Positions 1 through 9,654 of a DNA stretch of 64,000 nucleotides are shown one piece after another (position 1 is the first letter of the stretch; each line of letters opens with the position of its first letter). A program made the translations under genes and the position numbers. The notes below the pieces were generated by a model. That model was not told the DNA's origin. It worked only from the letters and a program-made list of their open reading frames with translations, and did not search any database. The DNA is taken from contig JAICKU010000002.1 of NCBI GenBank assembly GCA_025927765.1, positions 51,853-115,852 on the forward strand, written 5' to 3'. The stretch comes from Burkholderiales bacterium (GTDB lineage Bacteria > Pseudomonadota > Gammaproteobacteria > Burkholderiales > Casimicrobiaceae).

Positions 1-119
1 GCGAGCCACGCCAGCGCGTCGTCGGCGGCCTGCGCCGTCGACGCAGCCAACGCAAGTACAAAGACGGCCGGGATCAGCCGGCCGGGAGTGAAACGGTGAC
101 GCCGCGCTCGGTGCTGCAT
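1..119 (-). CDS. rseB: Sigma-E factor regulatory protein RseB/MucB, N-terminal fragment (runs off window)
   Basis: Minus-strand reading gives MQHRARRHRFTPGRLIPAVFVLALAASTAQAADDALAWLA, a signal peptide; position directly after rpoE-rseA fits the canonical operon. Only about 40 aa visible. Confidence 0.6.
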   Translation of the reverse strand, partial: MQHRARRHRFTPGRLIPAVFVLALAASTAQAADDALAWL

Positions 120-152
120 GTTGCGATCGCTATCCTTCGCGCACGTCGGTGG

Positions 153-662
153 TCATTCCGCCACCGCGCGAAGCGGCGTGCTGGCGGCGACGTCGCGCAG
201 GTACGGACCGACGCCTTGCAGCGCGTTCGCCGGCGCGTATTCCTGATGCGCCAGCAGGTAGTCGGCGGGCAGCACCGTCGTGGGCCGCATTTGCGCGGCG
301 CTCATCGTGCCCGCCTCGCGCATCTTCGCGAACGCCGCCGGCGTGGTGTCGACCATCGAATACGCGGTCCAGCCGACGACCGTGACGGCCGCGAGCGAAG
401 CGGCCGCCGCGAACGCCCACGAGGCGGGGCGCGACAACGGCTGCGCACGCGGCGCCACGACCGTGGGTTCGGACGCGAGCGTACGCGACACGGCGCCCGC
501 CACGTTGCGCGTGGCCGCGGTTTCGCCGCGCAGCGCATCGCCGATCGTGTGATAAAGGTTCCACGTTGCCATCGCGTCGTCGCGGCGAAGCGTTGCGCAG
601 ACAGCGTCCATTTGCGTCGCGTCGATCTCACCATCCATCAGACGCGAAATCTGTTCGTTCAT
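153..662 (-). CDS. rseA: Anti-sigma-E factor RseA family protein
   Basis: MNEQISRLMDGEIDATQMDAVCATLRRDDAMATWNLYHTIGDALRGE... matches the RseA N-terminal domain, then one TM segment; start overlaps the rpoE stop. Confidence 0.88.
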   Translation of the reverse strand: MNEQISRLMDGEIDATQMDAVCATLRRDDAMATWNLYHTIGDALRGETAATRNVAGAVSRTLASEPTVVAPRAQPLSRPASWAFAAAASLAAVTVVGWTAYSMVDTTPAAFAKMREAGTMSAAQMRPTTVLPADYLLAHQEYAPANALQGVGPYLRDVAASTPLRAVAE

Positions 663-1261
663 TACCATCTCCGGTTCTCGTCGGTGCCGAGCAACGGCCG
701 CAATTCGGCCGCGATCGACTCCCGAGCGCGAAAGATGCGCGATCGCACGGTACCGATCGGGCAATTCATCACGCTCGCAATTTCCTCGTAACTCAGGCCT
801 TCGATCTCGCGCAGGGTGATGGCCGTGCGCAGATCGTCGGGCAGCTGCTCCATCGCGCGATTGACCGTGGCGGCGATCTGCTTGCCCAGCAGCTCCGCCT
901 CCGGGGTCGCGGAATCGCGCAGTTGTTCCGCATCCTCGAAGCTCTCCGCGTCCTCGTGATCGAATCCCGTCGAGGTCGGCGCCCTCCGACCCATCGCGAC
1001 CAGGTAGTTCTTGGCCGTGTTGATCGCGATCCGATAAAGCCACGTATAGAACGCACTGTCCCCGCGAAAACTCGGAAGCGCGCGATAGGCCTTGATGAAG
1101 GCTTCCTGCGTCACGTCCTCGACCTCGGCGGGGTCGCGCACCAACCGGGACAGTAGTCGCCCCAGCTTCCGCTGGTATTTCGCGACCAGGAGCTCGAACG
1201 CGCGCTTGTCACCTCGTTGCGCGCGCAGTACGAGCTCGTGATCGACTTCGCGATCACCCAT
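662..1261 (-). CDS. rpoE: RNA polymerase sigma factor RpoE (ECF)
   Basis: MGDREVDHELVLRAQRGDKRAFELLVAKYQRKLGRLLSRLVRDPAEVEDVTQEAFIKAYRALPSFRGDSAFYTWLYRIAINTAKNYL... typical RpoE. Confidence 0.95.
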   Translation of the reverse strand: MGDREVDHELVLRAQRGDKRAFELLVAKYQRKLGRLLSRLVRDPAEVEDVTQEAFIKAYRALPSFRGDSAFYTWLYRIAINTAKNYLVAMGRRAPTSTGFDHEDAESFEDAEQLRDSATPEAELLGKQIAATVNRAMEQLPDDLRTAITLREIEGLSYEEIASVMNCPIGTVRSRIFRARESIAAELRPLLGTDENRRW

Positions 1262-1416
1262 CCGCCGGCAGTCCCTGATTTGAATCGTTGTTATGCCCGC
1301 CGAACGGCGGGTGCGGCACCCGGCGACCCGGTGCGACGCCTCGGGCGAGGCTTCGCAGACGAGCGTGGCGCGCGCTTGGAGCAACAGACCGTTGCCGGCC
1401 CGGCAAGTTCAGCGAT

Positions 1417-2469
1417 CTACCCATTGGCGAACGCCGATAGTTGCGGGCGGGATCGACCAAGGTCAATGGCGGGGCGGATCTCGCCCGTTTCGAGGCCGCG
1501 ATAGTTGCGGATCGTGCGCCGCGCCCAGGGCGCCAGTACGTCGCGGGCGGCAGCATCGACGAGGCCCAGCTGCTCGAGGACGGCGACGATCGCGGGGTAC
1601 AGGCCGCGCTTCTGGCCATCGGCGACCTTGAACGCGATGCCGAGGCCACGGCTGCGCACGCCGATCGCCTGCACGCCTTCGGCACCGATCTTCGTGACCC
1701 AGTCGCCGCGCCCCGCCTGCATCAGGGCGAGATCGCTCCGATGCTCGCCCGACACCATTTCGGGGTGCGCCATCATCGCGTTCGCCAGCACGCGCGGCGC
1801 GAGCCCGTAGTCCGGATCGACCTCGGCCGCGGCGAGCCTTGCGAACGCGCGTGCAAGAGATGCGAGCGGGACCGCGTAGTTGGGCGCCGAGCAGCCGTCG
1901 ATGCCGGCGACGAGGCGATCCTCGGCGACGCCGGTGAACGTGGCGACCGACGTGCGAATGGCACGCTGCAGCGGATGGTCGTACGCGAGGTAGTCGCCGA
2001 TCGGCTCCTTGTGGTGCACACAGTACGCGAGCATGCCGGAATGCTTGCCCGAGCAGTTGTGCGAAAGCGGCGAGTACGGGGGCGGCGGCGGCACCTCGCC
2101 GCGCGCGTCGTAGAAGCCGGGCGCATGCGTGCCGCACTGCAGATCGCCGACCGAACAGCCGCAGCGCTGCAGCATGTCGGACACGGCTTCGACGTGCCGC
2201 GGTTCGCCCGAGTGGCTCGCACACATGAGCGCAACCTCCGCCTGCGAGAAGCCGAAGCGGTCAATGCCGCCGCCGGCGACCAACGGCAGTGCCTGCAGCG
2301 GCTTCAGCGAGCTGCGGGTGAACGTGAGGGTATGCGGATCGCCGGCAGCGTGCAGCACGTTGCCGTCGCGGTCGACGACGGCGACGGCGCCGTAATGGAT
2401 GCTTTCGACGGCGCCGCCGCGCAGGACTTCGGCGAGCGGAACGTGGGCGTTCGCGACGACGTCGGGCAT
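1417..2469 (-). CDS. Asparaginase (L-asparaginase II family)
   Basis: ORF 1417..2511; VPLAEVLRGGAVESIHYGAVAVVDRDGNVLHAAGDP...SSLKPLQALPLV...CSGKHSGMLA typical of the thermolabile asparaginase II family. Start chosen at the internal Met. Confidence 0.88.
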   Translation of the reverse strand: MPDVVANAHVPLAEVLRGGAVESIHYGAVAVVDRDGNVLHAAGDPHTLTFTRSSLKPLQALPLVAGGGIDRFGFSQAEVALMCASHSGEPRHVEAVSDMLQRCGCSVGDLQCGTHAPGFYDARGEVPPPPPYSPLSHNCSGKHSGMLAYCVHHKEPIGDYLAYDHPLQRAIRTSVATFTGVAEDRLVAGIDGCSAPNYAVPLASLARAFARLAAAEVDPDYGLAPRVLANAMMAHPEMVSGEHRSDLALMQAGRGDWVTKIGAEGVQAIGVRSRGLGIAFKVADGQKRGLYPAIVAVLEQLGLVDAAARDVLAPWARRTIRNYRGLETGEIRPAIDLGRSRPQLSAFANG

Positions 2470-2634
2470 TCGGGCAGAGGAGGACAAACCGGCATTATCG
2501 CATTGCGGCAAATGCGGGGTGAGGGACGAAGGACGCGGGATGAGAGTGCCGCTCGAATCGCATCGTGCGGTTCGTCACACGTACCCGGCGTCTCGGCGAC
2601 GCGCCCTTCTCGTCCCCGGCCCCTCTTCCCGTGT

Positions 2635-4530
2635 TTACGCCTTTGCCAGCGCCTCCCGGATCTGCGTCAACGCCGACGGATCCTCGATCGTCGTCAGATC
2701 GCCCGGGTCGCGCGACTCGGCGAGCGCCTGGATCGAGCGGCGCAGGAGCTTGCCCGAGCGCGTCTTCGGCAGCAGCGTCACGAAATGCACCTGCGCCGGT
2801 CGCGCGATCGCGCCGAGCTCGCGGTCGACCGTCTGCATGACCTCGCGCGCCAGCGCGGCCTTGCCCGCGCCGTCCGCCACGCGCGATGCATCCTTCGCGA
2901 CCGCGAACGCGACCGGTACCTGCCCCTTGATCTCGTCGCGCACGCCGACGACGCCCACTTCGGCGATCGCCGGGTGCGCCTGCACCGCCTCCTCGATCTC
3001 GCGCGTGCCGATACGATGCCCCGCGACGTTGATCACGTCGTCGGTGCGGCCCAGCACGAAGTAGTAGCCGTCGGCGTCGCGCGTGGCCCAGTCGAACGTC
3101 GAGTAGAGCTGGCGGCCGGGAATCGTCTCGAAGTACGTCGACACGAAGCGCTCGTCGTTGCCCCACACGGTGGTCATGCAGCCGGGCGGCAGCGGCGGCT
3201 CGATCGCGATCACACCCTTCTCGTCGGTGCCGACGTCCTTGCCGGTCAACGTGTCGACGAGCTTCACGTCGTAGCCGTAGACAGGGAACGACGGCGACCC
3301 GAACTTGCGCGGCGTGTCCTCGACGCCGAGTTGCGCGGCGAGGATGGGCCAACCGGTTTCGGTCTGCCAGTAGTTGTCGACGATCGCGACACCCAGCGCC
3401 TCGTTCGCCCAGCGCGCGGTCGGCTCGTCGAGCGGCTCGCCGGCGAGGAAGAGGTAGGAGAGCGACGACACGTCGTGCCGCTTCATGTAGGACACGTCCT
3501 GCTTCTTCAACACGCGCGACGCGGTCGGCGAGCTGAACATCGTCTTGACCTTGTGCTCCTCGACGATCTTCCACCAGATGCCGGGATCGGGCTGGATGGG
3601 CAGGCCTTCGTACATGATCGTCGGCGACCCGTTGATGAGCGGCCCGTAGACGATGTACGAGTGGCCGACGACCCAGCCGATGTCGCTCGTCGTGAACATC
3701 GTCTCACCCGGCGCGAGGCAGAAGATCCGCCGCATCGACGAGGCGAGCGCGACTGCGTAGCCGCCGGTGTCGCGCTGCACGCCCTTCGGCTGGCCCGTGG
3801 TGCCCGACGTGAACAGGATGTACGACGGCTCGCTCGACTCGAGCCATTCGCACGGTACGCGCGCCCCGCGGTGCTGCTCGCGCAGTGTGCTCGCATCGAG
3901 GTCGCGCCCTTCGGTGCGCGTGAACGGCACGAGTCCGCGATCGACGAGGATCACCTTCTTCGGCGGATGGCGCGCGATCGACAGCGCTTCGTCGACGAGC
4001 GGCTTGTAGGCGATCGTCTTGCCGGCGCGCATGCCGGCGTCGGCCGTGATGAGCACCGACGGTTTCGCGTCGTCGATGCGCGTCGCGAGGCTTGCCGCCG
4101 CGAAGCCGCCGAACACGACCGAGTGGATCGCACCGATGCGCGCGCACGCGAGCATCGCGAACACCGCTTCCGCGATCATCGGCATGTAGATCAGCACGCG
4201 ATCGCCGCGACCCACGGCCTGCGACTTCAGCATCGCCGCCCACGCGTTCACTTCGTCGTGCAGCTCGGCGTACGTGTACGTGTGTCGCTGCCCGGTCTCG
4301 GTCGAGACGTAGATGAGCGCCGCCTGCGCGGCGCGCGATTGCAGATGGCGATCGACCGCGTTGTGGCACAGGTTCGTGCGGCCGCCGACGAACCACTTGG
4401 CGAACGGCGGCCGCGAATAGTCGAGCACCTCGGAAAACGGCGTCTGCCAGTCGATCAGCGCGGCCTCGTCGCGCCAGAACGCGTCGCGGTCCTCGATGCT
4501 GCGGCGGTGAAACTCCTGGTACGCCTCCAT
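2635..4530 (-). CDS. prpE: Propionate--CoA ligase (PrpE, acyl-CoA synthetase)
   Basis: MEAYQEFHRRSIEDRDAFWRDEAALIDWQTPFSEVLDYSRPPFAKWFVGGRTNLCHNAVDRHL... and ILFTSGTTGQPKGVQRDTGGYAVAL typical of PrpE. Confidence 0.93.
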   Translation of the reverse strand: MEAYQEFHRRSIEDRDAFWRDEAALIDWQTPFSEVLDYSRPPFAKWFVGGRTNLCHNAVDRHLQSRAAQAALIYVSTETGQRHTYTYAELHDEVNAWAAMLKSQAVGRGDRVLIYMPMIAEAVFAMLACARIGAIHSVVFGGFAAASLATRIDDAKPSVLITADAGMRAGKTIAYKPLVDEALSIARHPPKKVILVDRGLVPFTRTEGRDLDASTLREQHRGARVPCEWLESSEPSYILFTSGTTGQPKGVQRDTGGYAVALASSMRRIFCLAPGETMFTTSDIGWVVGHSYIVYGPLINGSPTIMYEGLPIQPDPGIWWKIVEEHKVKTMFSSPTASRVLKKQDVSYMKRHDVSSLSYLFLAGEPLDEPTARWANEALGVAIVDNYWQTETGWPILAAQLGVEDTPRKFGSPSFPVYGYDVKLVDTLTGKDVGTDEKGVIAIEPPLPPGCMTTVWGNDERFVSTYFETIPGRQLYSTFDWATRDADGYYFVLGRTDDVINVAGHRIGTREIEEAVQAHPAIAEVGVVGVRDEIKGQVPVAFAVAKDASRVADGAGKAALAREVMQTVDRELGAIARPAQVHFVTLLPKTRSGKLLRRSIQALAESRDPGDLTTIEDPSALTQIREALAKA

Positions 4531-4577
4531 TCTCTCGGCCTCCCCTCTGATCCCTGATACCCGGCCCCCGATCCCTG

Positions 4578-5582
4578 TCACGGATGCGTATCCGGTGCCA
4601 CCCGCACCACGGTGCGTCCTCGCGCCATGCCCTTCAAATACGCGTCGAAGTTGTGCGGCAGCTCGTCGAAGTCGATCGTGCGCACCGCGTCGTGCACGCG
4701 ATCGGGACGCCACTCGACGGCGAGCCTGTTCCACAGCGTCTGCCGCAGCGACATCGGCGTGTTCGCGCTATCCACACCCAGCAGCGACACGCCGCGCAGG
4801 ATGAACGGCGCGACCGTCGTGTTGAGCTTCATGTCGGCGGCGAGACCGACGGCGGCGACGTTGCCGCCGATCTTCGACGCCGCGAGCAGCCACGCGAGAA
4901 TGTCGCCACCGAGGTTGTCGACGGCGCCTGCCCACGTCGATTTCTCGAGCGGCCGGATCTTCGACAGATCGAGCGACGAGCGCAGCAGCACTTCGCTGGC
5001 GCCGATCTCGCGCAGGTAGCCGGATTCGCGTTCCTTGCCGGTGATCGCGACGACCTGGTAGCCGAGCTTGCCGAGGATTTCGATCGCGACGGAGCCTACG
5101 CCCCCCGTGGCGCCCGTCACGGCGACCGGGCCGGCGTCGGGCGTGAGGCCGTTGTGCTGCATCATGTGAATCGCGAGCGCCGCGGTGAAGCCCGCGGTGC
5201 CGAGCGTCATCGCGTCGAACGCCGTCATGCTTTCCGGCCGGCGCACCACCCAGTCGGCCGGCACGCGCGCGTATTCGGCGTAACCGCCGTCGTGCGACAC
5301 GCCAAGGTCGTAGCCGGTCACGATCACCTTGTCGCCGCGCTTGAAGCGCGGATCGCTGCTCGATTCGACCGTCCCCGCGAGGTCGATGCCCGCGACCGTC
5401 GGGAACTTGCGCATGATCTTGCCGGTGCCGTTGTACGAGAGCGCGTCCTTGTAGTTGATCGTCGAATACTTGACCTTGACGATCACCTCGCCGGGATCGA
5501 GCTCGTCGAGATTCATGTCGACGAATCGGCTCGACACCGCCTTGTCCTGCTCGAACGTGCGATATGCCTTGAATGTCTGCAC
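4578..5582 (-). CDS. acuI: Acrylyl-CoA reductase AcuI/YhdH family quinone oxidoreductase
   Basis: (V)QTFKAYRTFEQDKAVSSRFVDMNLDELDPGEVIVKVKYSTINYKDALSYNGTGKIMRKFPTVAGIDLAGTV; GTG start at 5580-5582. Confidence 0.88.
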   Translation of the reverse strand: MQTFKAYRTFEQDKAVSSRFVDMNLDELDPGEVIVKVKYSTINYKDALSYNGTGKIMRKFPTVAGIDLAGTVESSSDPRFKRGDKVIVTGYDLGVSHDGGYAEYARVPADWVVRRPESMTAFDAMTLGTAGFTAALAIHMMQHNGLTPDAGPVAVTGATGGVGSVAIEILGKLGYQVVAITGKERESGYLREIGASEVLLRSSLDLSKIRPLEKSTWAGAVDNLGGDILAWLLAASKIGGNVAAVGLAADMKLNTTVAPFILRGVSLLGVDSANTPMSLRQTLWNRLAVEWRPDRVHDAVRTIDFDELPHNFDAYLKGMARGRTVVRVAPDTHP

Positions 5583-5620
5583 CGGAGTCTCCTCTCGCAG
5601 AAGGATCGGAACGTAAGGGA

Positions 5621-6763
5621 TTAGGTGACCTCCGCAGCGTCGGTGGTGACGTGGGGGAGCGCCATGTAGTCGCGCGTGCGCATTTCGGCGAGACGGCTCA
5701 CCGTGCGCGCGAACTCGCCGGCATTGCGGCCCGTCACGTACAGGGCCTCGGCCGGCACGGCCGCGGAGGCAACGAGCTTCACGCGATGATCGTACAGTAT
5801 GTCGACGAGCCACGTGAAGCGGCGTGCCTGATCGGCCGCGTCCGGGCCCATCTGCGGAACGTTCGAGAGGAACATCACCGAAAACCTTCGCGCGAGCTCC
5901 AGATAGTCGCGCTGCGAGCGCGGCGCGTCGCACAGCGTGCGGAAATCGAACCACACGAGGCTCCCGGCGCGCCGCTTCGCGACGAGCTGGCGGGCCTCGA
6001 CGGTGAGGTGCGTCGATTCCTCGGGGCTGCTGCGCATCCTCTCGTACGCCGCGCTCATGGCGGCATCCGCGGCCGCCCCGGACGGCACGTAGAACGCCTC
6101 CACGTGCTCGAGCGCGCGCAACCGATAATCGACGCCGGCGTCCACCTCCACGACGTCGAGGCGGCGCTTGATCGTCGCGATCGCGGGCAGGAAGCGCTCA
6201 CGCAAGAGGCCGTTCGCCCACAGGTCGTCGGGCGCGTAGTTCGACGTGACCACGAGCACGACGCCCTGCTCGAACAAGCCGTCGAGCAGGCGGCCGAGGA
6301 TCATCGCGTCGGCGATGTCGTCGACGTGGAACTCGTCGAGGCAGACCAGCCGGTAGCGGCGCGCGACTTGCGCGGCGACCGCCGCGAGCGGGTCCGCCTC
6401 GTGCGTGAGGCATCCCATCGCCGCGTGCACGTCGCGCATGAACGCGTGGAAATGGACGCGCATCTTGCGGCGGATCGCGACCGTCGCGTAGAAGCTGTCC
6501 ATCAGAAGGCTCTTGCCGCGGCCGACGCCGCCGTGGAGGTAGACGCCGTGCGGGACTTCGAGGTTGCCGAAGAGGCGCCGCAGCGCCGACTTGCGCGCCG
6601 CGGCGAATTCCGCGAGGTCGTCGGCGAGCTGCTGCAGGCGCTCGAGCGCCGCCATCTGCGCGTGGTCGAGCGTCGAGTGACGCTGGTCGAGCAGCGGCGC
6701 GAGGTAATCGATCAGGCCGCCGTGGCGGCGCGAGATCTGGCCGGGGTCGGACGACCCGAGCAT
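5621..6763 (-). CDS. zapE: Cell division protein ZapE (AFG1-like ATPase)
   Basis: GVYLHGGVGRGKSLLMDSFYATVAIRRKMRVHFHAFMRDVHAAM and LVCLDEFHVDDIADAMILGRLLDGLFEQGVVLVVTSNYAPDDLW. Confidence 0.93.
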   Translation of the reverse strand: MLGSSDPGQISRRHGGLIDYLAPLLDQRHSTLDHAQMAALERLQQLADDLAEFAAARKSALRRLFGNLEVPHGVYLHGGVGRGKSLLMDSFYATVAIRRKMRVHFHAFMRDVHAAMGCLTHEADPLAAVAAQVARRYRLVCLDEFHVDDIADAMILGRLLDGLFEQGVVLVVTSNYAPDDLWANGLLRERFLPAIATIKRRLDVVEVDAGVDYRLRALEHVEAFYVPSGAAADAAMSAAYERMRSSPEESTHLTVEARQLVAKRRAGSLVWFDFRTLCDAPRSQRDYLELARRFSVMFLSNVPQMGPDAADQARRFTWLVDILYDHRVKLVASAAVPAEALYVTGRNAGEFARTVSRLAEMRTRDYMALPHVTTDAAEVT

Positions 6764-8197
6764 CTACAGGTTGAGGGTACGCTTGTCGACGGCGAGCGCC
6801 GCCTCCTTCGTCGCCTCGGACAGCGTCGGATGCGCGTGCACGATGCGCGCGACGTCCTCGCTTGAGGCGCCGAACTCCATTGCCATCACGCCTTCGGCGA
6901 TCAGCTCGCTCGCCCAGGGTCCGATCACGTGCATGCCGAGGATGCGGTCGGTCGCGGCATCCGCGATGAACTTGAGGAAGCCGCTCGTCTCGCCGAGCGC
7001 GCGGGCGCGCCCGTTCGCCGAATACGGAAAGCTGCCGGTACGATAAGCGACGCCTTCCTGCTTCAACTGCTGCTCGGTCTTGCCGACCCACGCGATCTCG
7101 GGCCACGTGTAGATGACCCACGGAATCGTGTTGAAGTCGACGTGCGCATGCTGGCCGGCGATGCGCTCGGCGACCGCCACGCCCTCTTCCTCCGCCTTGT
7201 GCGCGAGCATCGGGCCGCGCACGACGTCGCCGATCGCGTAGACGTCCGCGAGGTTCGTGCGGCACGCGTCGTCCACTTCGACGAAGCCGCGCACGTCGAG
7301 CTTCAGACCCACGGTGTCCGCGCCGAGCCCCGCGGTATACGGCACGCGGCCGATCGACACGATCAGGCGGTCGAACTTCGCCGTCTCCCGTGCACCGTTT
7401 TCGCCGGTGTACTCGACGGTGACGTCGTTCTTGCCGACCTTCACCTTGTCGGTCTTGACGCCAAGCACGATGGCGAGGCCCTGCTTCGCGAAGAGCCTGG
7501 CCGCTTCCTTCGCCACCGCTTCGTCGGCCGCGCCGAGGAACTGCGGCAGCGCCTCGAGGATCGTGACGTCGGAGCCGAGGCGGCGCCAGACGCTGCCCAT
7601 TTCGAGACCGATCACGCCCGCGCCGATCACGCCGAGGCGCTTCGGCACGTCGGGAATCGCGAGCGCGCCGCCATTGTCGAGCACGCGCACGTTGTCGAAC
7701 GGCACGCCCGGCAGCGCGCGCGGCGCCGATCCCGTGGCGATGATCACGTGCTTCGCCGCGATCGTTTCCGGCTTCGCCCCTTCGACGCGAATCTGCCACA
7801 GATCGCCTTCACGGCCCGCGAACGCGCCGTGGCCGTGGAAGAACGAGACCTTGTTCTTGCGGAACAGGTATGCGATGCCGTCGTTGTTCTGCCCGACGAT
7901 CTTCGCCTTGCGCGCCAGCATCTTGCCGACGTCCATCGACAGCCCCGACACCTCGATGCCATGCTCGGCGAACGCGTGACCGGCATGCTCGTAGTTCTCC
8001 GTCGACTGCAGCAGCGCCTTCGACGGAATGCAGCCGACGTTCGTGCACGTGCCGCCGAGCGCGGGCTTGCCGCCTTCGCGCGTCCACTCGTCGATGCACG
8101 CCGTCGCGAGCCCGAGTTGCGCGGCGCGGATCGCGGCAACGTAACCACCGGGGCCGCCGCCGATCACGACGACGTCGAATGCTTGCGTGTCAGGCAT
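6764..8197 (-). CDS. lpdA: Dihydrolipoyl dehydrogenase (E3)
   Basis: [30 protein letters not shown]...[32 protein letters not shown] disulfide oxidoreductase. Confidence 0.96.
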   Translation of the reverse strand: MPDTQAFDVVVIGGGPGGYVAAIRAAQLGLATACIDEWTREGGKPALGGTCTNVGCIPSKALLQSTENYEHAGHAFAEHGIEVSGLSMDVGKMLARKAKIVGQNNDGIAYLFRKNKVSFFHGHGAFAGREGDLWQIRVEGAKPETIAAKHVIIATGSAPRALPGVPFDNVRVLDNGGALAIPDVPKRLGVIGAGVIGLEMGSVWRRLGSDVTILEALPQFLGAADEAVAKEAARLFAKQGLAIVLGVKTDKVKVGKNDVTVEYTGENGARETAKFDRLIVSIGRVPYTAGLGADTVGLKLDVRGFVEVDDACRTNLADVYAIGDVVRGPMLAHKAEEEGVAVAERIAGQHAHVDFNTIPWVIYTWPEIAWVGKTEQQLKQEGVAYRTGSFPYSANGRARALGETSGFLKFIADAATDRILGMHVIGPWASELIAEGVMAMEFGASSEDVARIVHAHPTLSEATKEAALAVDKRTLNL

Positions 8198-8293
8198 GGG
8201 CTTCAGTTTTGGTCATTGCAGAGGATGCCTCCAGCGCAGGCCCTTGGATCGGCTGTAGTCGCGATCGGCGGTGATCCATTCGCAGAGGTCTCG

Positions 8294-9610
8294 CTACAGG
8301 TCCAGCAGCATCCGTGCGGGATCCTCGAGCGCGTCCTTGATCGCGACGAGCGACAGCACCGCCTCGCGGCCGTCGATGATCCGATGGTCGTACGACTGCG
8401 CGAGGTAGTTCATCGGTCGCGCCACGATCTGGCCGTTCTCGACGACCGGGCGTTCCTTCGTCGCGTGCACGCCGAGGATCGCCGATTGCGGCGGATTGAT
8501 GATCGGCGTCGACAGCATCGAGCCGAACACGCCGCCGTTGCTGATCGTGTAGGTGCCGCCCGTCAATTCCTCGATCGTCAGCTTGCCTTCCTGCGCGCGC
8601 TTGCCGTAGTCGGCGATCTGCTTCTCGATCTCGGCGAGCGACAGCTGGTCGGCGTCGCGCAGGATCGGCACGACGAGGCCGCGCGGGCTGCCCACGGCGA
8701 TGCCGATGTCGTAGTAGCCGTGATAGACGATGTCGTTGCCGTCGATCGATGCATTGACGAGCGGGAATTTCTTCAGTGCGTGCACGGCCGCCTTCACGAA
8801 GAAGCCCATGAAGCCGAGCTTCACGCCGTGCTCCTTCTCGAAGCGCTCCTTGTAGCGATTGCGCAGCTCGATCACGCCCTGCATGTTCACTTCGTTGAAC
8901 GTCGTGAGGATCGCCGCCGTCGCCTGCGATTCGACGAGACGCTCGGCGACGCGTGCACGCAACCGCGACATCGGCACGCGCTGCTCGGGGCGTGCGCCTT
9001 GTGCCGGTATCGGCGCGGGCGGCGTGGGTGCCTTCGCGCGCGGCTCGGTGACGACCGGCGCCGGCGCCTTCGCGGCCGGCGCTTCGGCGGGCTTCGCGGG
9101 CGCGCCCGTACCGCGAACGCCGATCGCCTCGACGACGTCGCCCTTGGTGATGCGCCCGCCGCGGCCGGTGCCGGCAACGGTGGCGGGGTCGATGCCCTGC
9201 TCGACCATCATCTTGCGCGCGCTCGGCAGCGCAGTGACGGGCGCCGCGGGCGCGGGGGCCGTCGAGGCCGAAGCGGCCGGGCGCGAGGCCACGGTCGCCG
9301 TGCTGGTCGTCGCGGCTGCCGCAGGTTGCGCCCGCGCGGCCGGCGCCGGCGCGGCCGCTGCCTCTGCCTTGGCCGCGGTATCGATCACCGCAATCACGTC
9401 GTTCGACGTGACCGTCGCGCCGTCTGGCTGCTTGATTTCCGCGAGGACGCCGTCGTTGGGCGCCGGCAACTCGAGCACGACCTTGTCGGTCTCGATGTCG
9501 ATCAGGTTTTCGTCGCGCTTGACGGCGTCGCCGGGCTTCTTGTGCCAGTTGACGAGCGTCGCCTCGGCGACCGACTCGGGCAACTGCGGGACCTTGACTT
9601 CGACTCTCAT
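8294..9610 (-). CDS. odhB: 2-oxoglutarate dehydrogenase E2, dihydrolipoyllysine-residue succinyltransferase
   Basis: [54 protein letters not shown] lipoyl domain; C-terminal [17 protein letters not shown] catalytic motif. Confidence 0.96.
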   Translation of the reverse strand: MRVEVKVPQLPESVAEATLVNWHKKPGDAVKRDENLIDIETDKVVLELPAPNDGVLAEIKQPDGATVTSNDVIAVIDTAAKAEAAAAPAPAARAQPAAAATTSTATVASRPAASASTAPAPAAPVTALPSARKMMVEQGIDPATVAGTGRGGRITKGDVVEAIGVRGTGAPAKPAEAPAAKAPAPVVTEPRAKAPTPPAPIPAQGARPEQRVPMSRLRARVAERLVESQATAAILTTFNEVNMQGVIELRNRYKERFEKEHGVKLGFMGFFVKAAVHALKKFPLVNASIDGNDIVYHGYYDIGIAVGSPRGLVVPILRDADQLSLAEIEKQIADYGKRAQEGKLTIEELTGGTYTISNGGVFGSMLSTPIINPPQSAILGVHATKERPVVENGQIVARPMNYLAQSYDHRIIDGREAVLSLVAIKDALEDPARMLLDL

Positions 9611-9654
9611 CGGTTCGTTCTCGTGGAGGACTTCGGGGGACTTCGGGGTCTGAT

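Noticed and set aside
1441-4557. 1038-aa plus-strand ORF opposite asparaginase and prpE
   Set aside because: Antisense shadow ORF of two well-supported minus-strand genes, low-information Arg/Asp-rich translation.
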